From Armatimonadia bacterium (GTDB lineage Bacteria > Armatimonadota > Zipacnadia > Zipacnadales > JABUFB01): a stretch of DNA of 64,000 bases. A program made the translations under genes and the position numbers. The stretch is taken from NCBI GenBank assembly GCA_039679385.1, contig JBDKVB010000069.1, positions 1 to 64,000 on the forward strand, in the 5' to 3' direction. Below the pieces are notes generated by a model. The model made no database searches, had not been told where the DNA came from, and saw nothing but the letters and a program-made list of their open reading frames with translations. Below, in pieces: positions 8,025-16,336 of the stretch. Numbering within the stretch: the first letter of the stretch is position 1; each line of letters starts with the position of its first letter.

Positions 8025-9293
8025 GTGCGGCAACGACTGGAACAATGGCTGGGCGAGGACGAGACGCGGCTGCTGGAGCAGGCCGGCAGGCTGGCCCACG
8101 AGGCGGGAATGCGCCTCTACCTGGCCGGCGGGTCGGTCCGCGACATCCTTCTGGGGTGTCCGCATCAGGACTGGGACCTGGTTGTCGAAGGTGATGGACT
8201 TGCCCTGGCTCAGGCTCTTGGTGAGGCTTGGTGTGGGCGGTCTACCCTTCACGATCGCTTCCTGACGGCCAGAATCGAGCTCGACGGCGAGACGCACTTT
8301 GATATCGCAACGGCACGGACCGAGACCTACCCGCGTCCGGGAGCGCTACCTGTCGTAACGCCGGCGTCGATGGAGGAGGACCTCTGGCGGCGGGATTTCG
8401 GCGCCAATGCGCTGGCGGTCGCCCTGGGGCCGGACGACTGGGGCGATGTGCTCGACCCCACCGGCGGCATCGACGACCTGCGGCGCAGGATCATCCGGGC
8501 GCTGCATGACCGCAGCTTCTGGGACGATGCCACGCGTATCGTCCGTGCCGTCGGCTTCGAGCAGCGTCTCGGTTTCGCCATCGAGCGACACACGGAGGCC
8601 TGGATCCGCGAAGCGGCGGCCCATGGTGCGCTGCAAACCGTCTCGACGGAGCGCCTGGGTGAGGCCATCCTGCCCTTGCTGTCCAACTCCGTGGGACCCC
8701 AGGTCCTGGCCAGGGGCCATGAGTTGGGGATCGCCCGCGCGCTGGGCGTGCGAGTGGCCTTCAGTCGGCGTGCCCTGCGTGCCCTGCGAGAAGTCCCGGC
8801 GGCTCTGAAGGCGCTGGGAGAAGCGGGTGATCCGCGCGCCCGGGCGGTGGCTTGTCTGGTGGCGCTACTCCTGGGACGGAGCGTTGAAGCCGTCCAGATG
8901 ATTGAGCGGCTGCACCTGGACCGGCCCACAGCACGCGAGTTGCGGGGCGCTGAACGAGCCCTGCGAACCTGGCCCGAGGGTTTCAGGCCCGAGGCACGGC
9001 CCGGAGATCTGTGGGCCCAGTTACGCGAGGCCGACTTCGGGGCGGTCACGATGCTGTGGCTGGCGAACCCGTCCCCGACGGTGCGTAAGGCTCTCGTGAG
9101 CTTCTGGCAAGACCTGCGGCCGACCAAGCCTGACTTTGACCTGGACGACCTCCGAGCGCTGGGCTTCCGGCCCGGAGTGCTCTTCGGTGAGGCGGTACAG
9201 GCGGCACTGCGGGCCAAGCTCAACGACCATGCTGGTCGCGAGGACCAGCTATCGGTCGCTCAGGACGTGCTGCAGAGCCCTCTTGAGATGTGA
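8025..9293 (+). CDS. Class II tRNA nucleotidyltransferase without HD domain (candidate A-adding or CCA-adding enzyme)
   Basis: The 422-residue protein starts at GTG 8025, the only start after an in-frame TGA at 8016. It has the poly(A)-polymerase/CCA head: GGSVRD at 35-40, metal ligands D49 and D51 (DWDLVV), and the RRDF motif at 122-125. A DDATR segment stands at the place of the E/D-D-x-x-R nucleotide-selection motif, and ERLGEA follows. The flexible loop between the first and second motifs is full length (TARTETYPRPGALPVVTPAS), as in CCA- and A-adding enzymes. The C-terminal half is helical and has no HD motif. A second family member lies at 16333-17769 with a shortened loop. I infer that this copy adds the terminal A, or the whole CCA. 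Confidence 0.8.
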   Translation: MRQRLEQWLGEDETRLLEQAGRLAHEAGMRLYLAGGSVRDILLGCPHQDWDLVVEGDGLALAQALGEAWCGRSTLHDRFLTARIELDGETHFDIATARTETYPRPGALPVVTPASMEEDLWRRDFGANALAVALGPDDWGDVLDPTGGIDDLRRRIIRALHDRSFWDDATRIVRAVGFEQRLGFAIERHTEAWIREAAAHGALQTVSTERLGEAILPLLSNSVGPQVLARGHELGIARALGVRVAFSRRALRALREVPAALKALGEAGDPRARAVACLVALLLGRSVEAVQMIERLHLDRPTARELRGAERALRTWPEGFRPEARPGDLWAQLREADFGAVTMLWLANPSPTVRKALVSFWQDLRPTKPDFDLDDLRALGFRPGVLFGEAVQAALRAKLNDHAGREDQLSVAQDVLQSPLEM

Positions 9294-9341
9294 ATCTGTT
9301 CACTTCGTTCGATTTGGCCTTGAGGTTGGCGGATCCCACCT

Positions 9342-9962
9342 ATGCCCATCTTCCAGATGCTCCAGTCGGGGCACTTCAGTATCGCTGGCTTTCTGACGTG
9401 GCTCCTGGCCTTGGTGGTCGGGATCACCGTCCACGAGTTCGCCCATGCCTACCGGGCCGACCGGGCCGGTGACCCGACACCACGGGCCAATGGGCGCGTG
9501 TCCCTCAACCCCTTGGATCACTACGATCCGGTCGGGACGACCCTGATTCTGCTGTTCGGTTTCGGCTGGGGTAAGCCGGTGCCGGTGAACCACTTCTTGT
9601 TTCGCAACCCCCGGCGCGACGAGATCATGGTATCCTTGTGGGGTCCGCTGTCGAACCTGATCACCGCTACCGTGCTCGCGATCCCGATCCGCTTCGGGGT
9701 GGCCGGAGTATACACACCGGTCCTGGTCGCCATCCTTGAGCTCCAGCTCATCCTGGCGGTGTTCAATCTGATACCCGTCTATCCTCTGGATGGCTCGCAC
9801 ATCCTGTCGGCCCTGTTGCCGGCGGAGCAGGCACGGCGTCTGGATGCCGCCTATGCCCAGTATGGCCCGCTGTTGCTGGTGGTCGTCGTCATGGTCGCCG
9901 GTCAGTTCGTCTGGCCCGTCGTGGGAATGCTGCTGAGGCTCCTGCTCGGACCGCTCGCCTAG
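9342..9962 (+). CDS. Site-2 protease family (M50) membrane zinc protease
   Basis: A 206-residue integral membrane protein. HEFAH at 31-35 lies in the first long hydrophobic helix (LLALVVGITV). A late NLIPVYPLDGSHIL segment supplies the third zinc ligand Asp. This is the compact S2P/M50 form common next to scpA-scpB in Firmicutes, Chloroflexi and Armatimonadota, probably without regulatory PDZ domains. Such enzymes cut substrates inside the membrane; the substrate here is unknown. It lies 48 bases after the nucleotidyltransferase gene and 116 bases before the sugar nucleotidyltransferase gene, in the same direction. Confidence 0.85.
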   Translation: MPIFQMLQSGHFSIAGFLTWLLALVVGITVHEFAHAYRADRAGDPTPRANGRVSLNPLDHYDPVGTTLILLFGFGWGKPVPVNHFLFRNPRRDEIMVSLWGPLSNLITATVLAIPIRFGVAGVYTPVLVAILELQLILAVFNLIPVYPLDGSHILSALLPAEQARRLDAAYAQYGPLLLVVVVMVAGQFVWPVVGMLLRLLLGPLA

Positions 9963-10078
9963 ACGAAAGGGACACGGAGGAAGACGAGAGACGAAGCCGG
10001 CACGGCGTGGGGGCGCCGGTGGCACTGCACCTCAGAGGATCGCGGCAACCAAGATTGCACTCGGGCAGGGATACCACG

Positions 10079-11152
10079 ATGATCCAGCGCGCCGTCGTGC
10101 TGTGTGCCGGAGAGGGGAGCCGTCTGAGGCCCCTGACCTTTGCCAAGCCCCCACACCAGCTGCCGGTTGCCGGGAAGCCCATTCTCGGCTGGGCTCTTGA
10201 GGCCCTGCATGAGGCCGGCGTCCGTGAGGTCGCTCTCATCGTCGGCCACCATGCCGAGGCCATCCGCCAGTATGTCGGCCTGGGTGACGCCTTCGGTCTC
10301 GACGTGCAGTACATCCACCAGCTTCAGCCCCTGGGGATCGGCCATGCGGTGAGTCTGGCGCGTGATTTCGTCAAGGGTGAGCCCTTCCTGGTCTACCTGG
10401 GCGACAACCTCTTTGAGCACGGGCTGACGGGCTTCGTCGACAGCCTCCGGGGCAACGACTGGGATGCTGCGCTGCTGCTCAAGAGCGTCGAAGACCCCAG
10501 ACGTTTCGGGGTCGCCGAGGTCGAGGGCGAGCGCATCCTTCGGGTGCTCGAAAAGCCTGCCGATCCGCCCAGCGATCTTGCCATCGTGGGCGTCTACGCC
10601 TTCCATCCGACGGTCTTCCAGGCGATCTACGAACTGGAGCCCTCGGCGCGTGGCGAGGTCGAGATCACCGATGCCATCCAGCAGATCATCAAGTCCGGAC
10701 GTCCGGTCCGCTGGAGCAAGATCGAGGGGCTGTGGGAGGATGCCGGCGAGCCGACGGCACTTCTCCGGGCAAACCGCGAATGGCTGCTGCGACTGCCTTC
10801 ACTGGTGCCGGCCAGCGCTCTCGACAACAGCACTGTCGAGGGCTACGTGGGGATCGAGCGTGGAGCCCGGGCCATCAACTCGAAGCTCCTCGGCCCTTGC
10901 CGCATCGGGCGCAACAGCGTGATCGAGAACTCGGTGATCGGCCCAGACGTGACCATCGGCTCCGGCTGCGAGATCAGCAACACCCGCGTGTCGAACTGCG
11001 TCATCCAGCGCAACAGCCGCGTGCGAGACCTCCCCGGCGGGCTGATCGACTCGGTCCTGGGTGAGAGTGTCGAAGTCCAGGGACGTCCCGACGACGGCGA
11101 CAGGCCTTTGAGCCTGCTGCTCAGCGACATGGCACACGTGATCGCCCGCTAG
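10079..11152 (+). CDS. Sugar-1-phosphate nucleotidyltransferase, long RmlA/GlmU-like form
   Basis: The ATG at 10079 gives 357 residues beginning MIQRAVVLCAGEGSRLRPLT, which is the NTP-binding signature; a longer frame from GTG 10007 lacks this natural N-terminus. The Rossmann-like nucleotidyltransferase domain covers about 1-235 (KPPHQLPVAGKPI, the VYLGDNLF metal-binding Asp, VEITDAIQ, and LWEDAGEP in the usual sugar-binding position). The last ~110 residues have left-handed beta-helix hexapeptides (GPCRIGRNSVIENSVIG). This resembles the long glucose-1-phosphate thymidylyltransferases and GlmU-type UDP-sugar pyrophosphorylases. It probably makes a dTDP- or UDP-sugar for envelope glycans. The nucleotide and sugar cannot be fixed from sequence alone. 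Confidence 0.85.
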   Translation: MIQRAVVLCAGEGSRLRPLTFAKPPHQLPVAGKPILGWALEALHEAGVREVALIVGHHAEAIRQYVGLGDAFGLDVQYIHQLQPLGIGHAVSLARDFVKGEPFLVYLGDNLFEHGLTGFVDSLRGNDWDAALLLKSVEDPRRFGVAEVEGERILRVLEKPADPPSDLAIVGVYAFHPTVFQAIYELEPSARGEVEITDAIQQIIKSGRPVRWSKIEGLWEDAGEPTALLRANREWLLRLPSLVPASALDNSTVEGYVGIERGARAINSKLLGPCRIGRNSVIENSVIGPDVTIGSGCEISNTRVSNCVIQRNSRVRDLPGGLIDSVLGESVEVQGRPDDGDRPLSLLLSDMAHVIAR

Positions 11153-11208
11153 GTGCCACACGAAAGCATCATCATCCCCGGCCTCCGGGCCGTTTCTGAT
11201 GGGTTCCA

Positions 11209-11985
11209 ATGGTTGTTACCGCCAAGCCAGAAACCGAACAGGGCACGCAGTACACCGGTTTCCCGGTGTCGGTCGAGGTCTTCGCCGGCCCTCTCGACCT
11301 GCTCCTGCATCTTGTCCGCAAGCAGGAGGTCGAGATCGCCGAGGTGCAGATCGCGACGATCACTGACGACTACCTGCGCTACCTGGAGGCGCTTGCCGAG
11401 ATCAAGGTAGACCTTGCCGCCGACTTTCTCGTCATGGCCGCAAACCTCATGTGGCTCAAGTCGCGATCACTCCTCCCGCGGCAGGAGGAAGAGGCCATCG
11501 AGGAAGCGCTGGAAGAGGAGTTCGTGCACAGCGAGGAGGAGCTCAAGCAGCGCCTGGAGGAATACCGCAGCTACAAGGAAGCTGCCGTCCTGCTGGCCGA
11601 GTCGCGCAACCTGCGGCAGCGGGTCTTCCTGCGCTCCCTCTCCGAGGGCGACGAGATCGGCAGCGGGTACGTACCGCTGGCCGATGTGTCACTGTTCGAC
11701 ATGGTATCCGCGATCCAGGAGATGCTCGAACGCACCAAGGATGCGCCGGTCGGGTACGTGCGTCCGGCTGAGGTGACGGTTGCCGATTGCATCGAGAACG
11801 TGGTACTCCGACTGCAGGCCTCCCCGGATCGGAGCTGCAGCTTCGTGGACCTGTTCGATACGCCCACGACCCGTGTGATGATCATCCTCGTGTTCCTGGC
11901 GACTCTTGAACTGGTGCGACGGCGACGCCTCCGTCTGGCCCAGGGCCTCAACGCTCGTGAGATCATGGTGCAGCTTACCGACTAG
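11209..11985 (+). CDS. scpA: Segregation and condensation protein A (kleisin)
   Basis: A 258-residue kleisin that bridges the heads of the SMC condensin. It has the classic N-terminal block GFPVSVEVFAGPLDLLLHLV, then EVEIAEVQIATITDDYLRYL. A charged central helix rich in Glu follows, and a C-terminal winged-helix segment (RVMIILVFLATLELVRRRRL) contacts the SMC ATPase head. scpB follows 119 bases downstream. SMC itself is not in the window. Confidence 0.95.
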   Translation: MVVTAKPETEQGTQYTGFPVSVEVFAGPLDLLLHLVRKQEVEIAEVQIATITDDYLRYLEALAEIKVDLAADFLVMAANLMWLKSRSLLPRQEEEAIEEALEEEFVHSEEELKQRLEEYRSYKEAAVLLAESRNLRQRVFLRSLSEGDEIGSGYVPLADVSLFDMVSAIQEMLERTKDAPVGYVRPAEVTVADCIENVVLRLQASPDRSCSFVDLFDTPTTRVMIILVFLATLELVRRRRLRLAQGLNAREIMVQLTD

Positions 11986-12104
11986 CACCTTCGCACGCGC
12001 AGGACCGTCGACTCCCTTCAAGCCGTCTCCATCAGGTGCAACTCATTCTCCACGTCGTCGCATCTAGCTGCGCGCGACTCACGTGCCTTCAGAAGCGAAC
12101 TGTA

Positions 12105-12866
12105 ATGAGCGAAGAACGCGATCAGGTCAACGCCCTGGAATGCCTCCTCTTTGCTGCCAAGGAGCCGGTGCCGCTGGCGAGACTGGCCGAAGTGCTGGAG
12201 TGCGAGGTCACCGACCTGCTCCCTATGCTGGCGTCCCTGGACGAGGCACGCGCCGAGACGGGCCTGCAGGTAACGCACCTCGCCGGTGGCTATGCGCTGG
12301 CGACACGCCCCAAGTATGGCGACTACGTGCAGCGGCTGCTGCAGCCCGATCCCGAACGCCTCTCGATCCAGGCTCTCGAGACCCTGGCGATCATCGCCTA
12401 CCGCCAGCCGATGACCAGGCCCGAGGTGGACGAGATCCGCGGTGTGAACTCCAGCGGCGCCGTCACGAGCCTGATCGAGAAGGACCTCGTGCGGGTCGCG
12501 GGCCGCAAGGATGCGCCTGGTCGTCCCTTCCTGCTACAGACGACCGCGCACTTCCTGTCGGTCTTCGGCCTCAAGGACCTCACGGATCTGCCCGACATCA
12601 GCGAGCTGCGGCACGCCATGGAGGAGCAGTACGCCCGCAAACAGGAACGCGAAGCGGCCGGGGAGGAGGCAGCCTCGCCGGGGGAGAAGGAAGACGCTGA
12701 CGCTGCGGAGGAGACGGATTCCGCGGCTCAGACAGCGGAGGGCGATTCCGCACCCGAGGTGTCACCCGCACCGCAAAGCTCCGACGAAAGCACCACAGCC
12801 CCGCACACCGATCAGGGGGGTGACGGACCATCAGCAGCCGCGCAGCCGCCCACCGAAGCTTCCTGA
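12105..12866 (+). CDS. scpB: Segregation and condensation protein B
   Basis: The ATG at 12105 gives 253 residues starting MSEERDQVNALECLLFAAKE. Two winged-helix domains occupy about 1-175 (YALATRPKYGDYVQRLL; IQALETLAIIAYRQPMTRPE, IRGVNSSGAVTSLIEKDLV). The last ~75 residues are an acidic Glu/Ala/Pro tail, longer than in B. subtilis ScpB and probably disordered. ScpB dimers bind the ScpA kleisin in the SMC complex. Upstream in-frame codons to 12036 are not needed. The 3' end overlaps the proposed start of the next gene by 37 bases. Confidence 0.93.
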   Translation: MSEERDQVNALECLLFAAKEPVPLARLAEVLECEVTDLLPMLASLDEARAETGLQVTHLAGGYALATRPKYGDYVQRLLQPDPERLSIQALETLAIIAYRQPMTRPEVDEIRGVNSSGAVTSLIEKDLVRVAGRKDAPGRPFLLQTTAHFLSVFGLKDLTDLPDISELRHAMEEQYARKQEREAAGEEAASPGEKEDADAAEETDSAAQTAEGDSAPEVSPAPQSSDESTTAPHTDQGGDGPSAAAQPPTEAS

Positions 12867-14215
12867 TCGTCCCCTTCCTTGCCGCACTGTTTGTAGCTCT
12901 GAGCTGCAGCGGGATCGGCCATACAGCGCCTCCGCCGCCCATCACTGCCCAGGCGGCCATTGTGATCGATGCGCAGGATGGAACTGAGCTGTGGTCCTTC
13001 AACGCCGACCGTCGGATGTACCCCGCAAGTCTGACCAAGATGATGACGGGCGCCCTGGCCTGTGAGCAGAACCAACTGGACCGCGTGGTCACCATCTCGC
13101 AACGTGCGGAGAACGTCCCGGAGACGGGCATCGGCCTCAAGGCCGGTGAGCGACTGACCGTGGGTGACCTGGCCCGGGCGGCCTTGATCTGGTCGGCCAA
13201 CGATGCGGCCCTGGCCCTGGGCGAGGCTGTGAGTGGGAATGTGGATAGCTTCGTCGCCCTGATGAACCAGCGGGCACGCGAGTGGGGAGCCGTGAACACC
13301 CACTTCGTCAACCCGCACGGCCTGCACCAGAGCGACCACTATACGACTGCGAGGGACTTGGGCATCCTCGCGACCCGCGCCATGACCTTGCCGAGCTTCC
13401 GGCAGATCGTGAACACGCGCTCGGTCGTCATGATGCGACCCGTGGGTGCGCCGGCGGTCCGGGAGGGTGAAGGTGACCTGGGTGCGCCTCCGGCCGGGCC
13501 GGTGCAGACCCGGGAGCGCAGAATCTTCACCAATCGCAACCGTCTCCTGTTGTCCTGGGATGCCTGCGATGGCGTCAAGTCCGGCTACACCCGCCAGGCA
13601 GGGCGCTGTCTTGCCGCCTCGGCAACGCTCAAGGGCTGGCGGGCGATCGTGATCGTGCTCAATGCGGTCCAGGCCACCGAGGACTGCCGCCACCTGCTGC
13701 AGTGGGCGCATGAGAACTACGAGCAGCGCCTCATCCTGAAATCCGGAGAGGGCCACTGGGAGCTGCCGGTGGAAGATGGGGCAAGCGCGAAGGTACCGGT
13801 GGTTGCCGGCAAGAGCCTGCAGATGCTGGTGCCCAAAGATGCCGCGTGTCCTCAGCCACAGGTCCGCGTGCTCGGCCAGACGGTGACGGCTCCGGTGCAG
13901 CGCGGGGCGACCGTGGGAAAACTGCAAGTGGTGGTACAGGGCGCCATCCGCGGAGAAGCTCCGCTGGTGACGGCCCAGTCGGTTGAGCTCGGACTATGGG
14001 GACGCGTGAAGCGCTATACCATACCGAGCCAGATGGATACGGGGCTGCTTTGCCTCGCTGTGGGAGTGTTGCTGTTTGGAACGGCTGCAAAAGCTACTCG
14101 CTCGCGCCGGCGTCGCTTCCCGTCGCGCCGCCGAACAACTGATCGTGCAGGGACGGGTGACGGTCGACGGGACAGTAGTGAACCAGTTGGGGAGCAAGGC
14201 GGATCCGGCGACTAG
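12830..14215 (+). CDS. D-alanyl-D-alanine carboxypeptidase (S11), lipoprotein-like, apparent ATC start
   Basis: A penicillin-binding serine peptidase that trims the terminal D-Ala of peptidoglycan stems. With the start at 12830 the motifs are S67-x-x-K70 (SLTK), S122-x-N124 (SAN) and K250-S-G. An N-terminal signal (SFLIVPFLAALFVALSC) ends in a lipobox with C26. Between the in-frame TGA at 12821 and GTG 12962 there is no ATG, GTG or TTG, and starting at 12962 would delete the signal peptide. ATC at 12830 has AGGGGGGTGA seven bases upstream, so I use this non-canonical start; a sequencing error is the alternative. A C-terminal hydrophobic segment (TGLLCLAVGVLLFGTA) precedes an Arg-rich tail overlapping rluB by 140 bases. 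Enzyme class firm, start uncertain. Confidence 0.85.
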   Translation: MSSRAAAHRSFLIVPFLAALFVALSCSGIGHTAPPPPITAQAAIVIDAQDGTELWSFNADRRMYPASLTKMMTGALACEQNQLDRVVTISQRAENVPETGIGLKAGERLTVGDLARAALIWSANDAALALGEAVSGNVDSFVALMNQRAREWGAVNTHFVNPHGLHQSDHYTTARDLGILATRAMTLPSFRQIVNTRSVVMMRPVGAPAVREGEGDLGAPPAGPVQTRERRIFTNRNRLLLSWDACDGVKSGYTRQAGRCLAASATLKGWRAIVIVLNAVQATEDCRHLLQWAHENYEQRLILKSGEGHWELPVEDGASAKVPVVAGKSLQMLVPKDAACPQPQVRVLGQTVTAPVQRGATVGKLQVVVQGAIRGEAPLVTAQSVELGLWGRVKRYTIPSQMDTGLLCLAVGVLLFGTAAKATRSRRRRFPSRRRTTDRAGTGDGRRDSSEPVGEQGGSGD

Positions 14216-14798
14216 CGAGATCGCGGTGGACGGAAAGCTTATCACCCTCGCTGAGCGCGTCTACGCCCTGATGCTCAACAAGCCTGCCGGCTACCTGTCC
14301 ACCCGCGAGGATGACCGTGAGCGACGAACCGTAATGGACTTCGTCGACCCCTCCTTGCGCTCGCTCTTGTACCCCGTGGGGCGTCTCGACTTCAACAGCA
14401 CCGGCCTCATCCTGCTGACGAATGATGGGCCCCTGGCCTTCCGCCTCATGCACCCCTCGTACCATGTTCCGAAGACCTACCTGGTAACGGCGAGTGCACC
14501 ACTCAAGGAAGCGGAAGTCGAGGCCCTGCGCGCCGGTGTTGAACTGGAGGATGGGCCGACGGCGCCGGCCGAGGTGACCGTCCATCCGACGCAGCCTTGC
14601 TGGTTGACGATTGTGCTCCGTGAGGGCCGCAAGCGGCAGATCCGGCGGATGCTCCATGCCGTCGGCCATGAGGTCGAGAAGCTGCATCGTGTGGCTCTCG
14701 GGCCTCTGTCTCTGGGCGATCTGGAGCCCGGGCAGATACGTCCGCTAACGGCCGCCGAAATGAAAGCCCTGCGTGCCGCCGTCGACCTGGAACCATGA
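14076..14798 (+). CDS. rluB: RsuA/RluB-family rRNA pseudouridine synthase
   Basis: A 240-residue enzyme starting at TTG 14076 with the typical ERLQKLLARAGVASRRAAEQ. An S4 RNA-binding domain covers about 1-60 and the catalytic domain follows. The nucleophile is D105 in GRLDFNSTGLILLTNDG. REGRKRQIRRMLHAVGHEV is the signature near the end. It isomerises a uridine in rRNA, probably 23S U2605 by synteny with scpAB-dac-rluB operons; an RsuA-like target is possible. It overlaps the upstream carboxypeptidase frame by 140 bases and the downstream gene by 4 (ATGA), so translation is probably coupled. Confidence 0.9.
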   Translation: MERLQKLLARAGVASRRAAEQLIVQGRVTVDGTVVNQLGSKADPATSEIAVDGKLITLAERVYALMLNKPAGYLSTREDDRERRTVMDFVDPSLRSLLYPVGRLDFNSTGLILLTNDGPLAFRLMHPSYHVPKTYLVTASAPLKEAEVEALRAGVELEDGPTAPAEVTVHPTQPCWLTIVLREGRKRQIRRMLHAVGHEVEKLHRVALGPLSLGDLEPGQIRPLTAAEMKALRAAVDLEP

Positions 14799-16336
14799 AA
14801 AAGCAGGATCGGCAACTCCCCTCGGTATCGCCGTGGATAGTGTGGCCGGCCGTCGTCCTCGCGACGGCGACCGGCCTTGCTGCTGCCCTCCTCCTGTGGC
14901 TGAAGCTCCTGCCTCTGGGCGACCCGTTGCTCTGGATCTGGAAGCAGCGCGAGACCCTTCAGTTGCCCTTCCCGTGGACTGTCCCCGCTGTGGTAGTCCT
15001 CCTGGTGATTGCGCTCCTGGCGCTCGACACACTCCGGTCCGGCAAGTCTCCTCGTGGCTCCACCTGTGCCTGGATGGTCGTCTGCCTGACGGTGGCCACG
15101 GGCACGCTCATGACCACCATGATCACTGACGAGCCGGAGTACCCCGTTCGCGCCGCGGCGTCGATCCTCGGATACATGTCTATGGGCTACTACCAGGAGG
15201 CCACGCGGGTAGTCGATGTGCGCCAGTACCTGGCCGACGTGCCCGGTCGCACCACCTTCCTGAAGGTGCCGGAGCGTGTCGGCACACACCCACCGGGACC
15301 GGTCCTGCTGTTCCGGGCCGCACGCGAGTGGCTACTGAGTCACCCCGTCACCGTCTCTCGCCTCGAAGGTCTGCTGCAGAACTGGTCCGGCGGGAATAAC
15401 CTGCGCAACGTCCTGAACATCGCCCAGCAGTTCGCCGGGCTCAACGTGACCCAGCAGGACCTGGTCATGGCCTACTGGACCGGCGTGCTGCTCACCTTTG
15501 TCGCCCCGCTGGTGGTGCCCCTGGCCTTCGCGCTGGGAGCCCTGGCGGCAGATCTCCGGGTCGGCCTGGCTTCGGCCACTCTCGCCACGGCGGTCCCCGC
15601 GATCCTGTGCTTCGACCCTTCGGTGGATGCGCTCTCTGCGGTCGTGGCCTGTGGGGTGCTTGCGCTGGGGATGTGGTCTCTGCGCTCCTGGTCGGGAATC
15701 GCCGGACTGCTCGCCGGTGCGCTGCTGATGGTCGGCATGTTCTGGACCTTCGGCCTGATGGCCCTGGCGGCGGTGCTTCTGGTGCAGTGGCTGCTGGCCC
15801 TGCGCGGACAGAGCGTGCCCTCGGGTCGCCTCCAGCGCCTGGCACCGGTGATTGGTGCCGCCCTCGGGATGGTGCTGGTCGGTGTCGCCGAGTTCGTCCT
15901 CCTATCCTACAATCCCGTGACCAGCATGTCTCAGTCAATGGCGCTGCAGCGCTTCCTGATGAGCACGCGATCCTACCTGTCCTCGGTCCCGTGGAACCTG
16001 TACGATGTGGTGCTCTTCGCCGGTCCGGCGCTGGTGGTCATGGCGGCCTGGGGAACGGTTCTGGCACACAGGGGCGAGGCCCTTCAGCCCCGTGTCGCCG
16101 CCCTGGGGATCGGTCTGGCGGTCACCTTCCTGCTGCTCCTCCTGGGAGGGCAGACCCGGGGCGAAGTGGGCCGCATCTGGGGCTTTCTGATGGTGCCCCT
16201 GGTCGTGCCGGCATCAATCCCAATCCTTGGACTTCGCGAGTGGGGCCTGATGTCGGCCGGCACGCTGGTCCTGGCCGCTCAGTTGGCACTTGTGGTGTCG
16301 CTCAATTGCTGCCTGAGGCTGGTGTCCCTCTGGTGA
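14795..16336 (+). CDS. Polytopic membrane protein, GT-C glycosyltransferase-like
   Basis: A 513-residue protein with about 12 hydrophobic segments. The first large loop has a THPPGP motif near residue 165 (VGTHPPGPVLLF) and an Asp-Glu-Pro-Glu stretch (ITDEPEYPV). Both recall the acidic and HPPG features of GT-C (PMT/ArnT-like) glycosyltransferases that use lipid-linked sugars. No family was recognised firmly. The start overlaps rluB by ATGA and the end overlaps the next gene by GTGA, placing it in a tightly coupled operon of core RNA and wall functions. It may modify an envelope polymer. Confidence 0.6.
   Translation: MKKQDRQLPSVSPWIVWPAVVLATATGLAAALLLWLKLLPLGDPLLWIWKQRETLQLPFPWTVPAVVVLLVIALLALDTLRSGKSPRGSTCAWMVVCLTVATGTLMTTMITDEPEYPVRAAASILGYMSMGYYQEATRVVDVRQYLADVPGRTTFLKVPERVGTHPPGPVLLFRAAREWLLSHPVTVSRLEGLLQNWSGGNNLRNVLNIAQQFAGLNVTQQDLVMAYWTGVLLTFVAPLVVPLAFALGALAADLRVGLASATLATAVPAILCFDPSVDALSAVVACGVLALGMWSLRSWSGIAGLLAGALLMVGMFWTFGLMALAAVLLVQWLLALRGQSVPSGRLQRLAPVIGAALGMVLVGVAEFVLLSYNPVTSMSQSMALQRFLMSTRSYLSSVPWNLYDVVLFAGPALVVMAAWGTVLAHRGEALQPRVAALGIGLAVTFLLLLLGGQTRGEVGRIWGFLMVPLVVPASIPILGLREWGLMSAGTLVLAAQLALVVSLNCCLRLVSLW

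Noticed and set aside
15607-16332. N-terminal extension of the HD nucleotidyltransferase
   Set aside because: The frame is open upstream, but this part is out of frame with the multi-helix membrane protein gene and has no motif. GTG 16333 with a GTGA overlap is the natural start.
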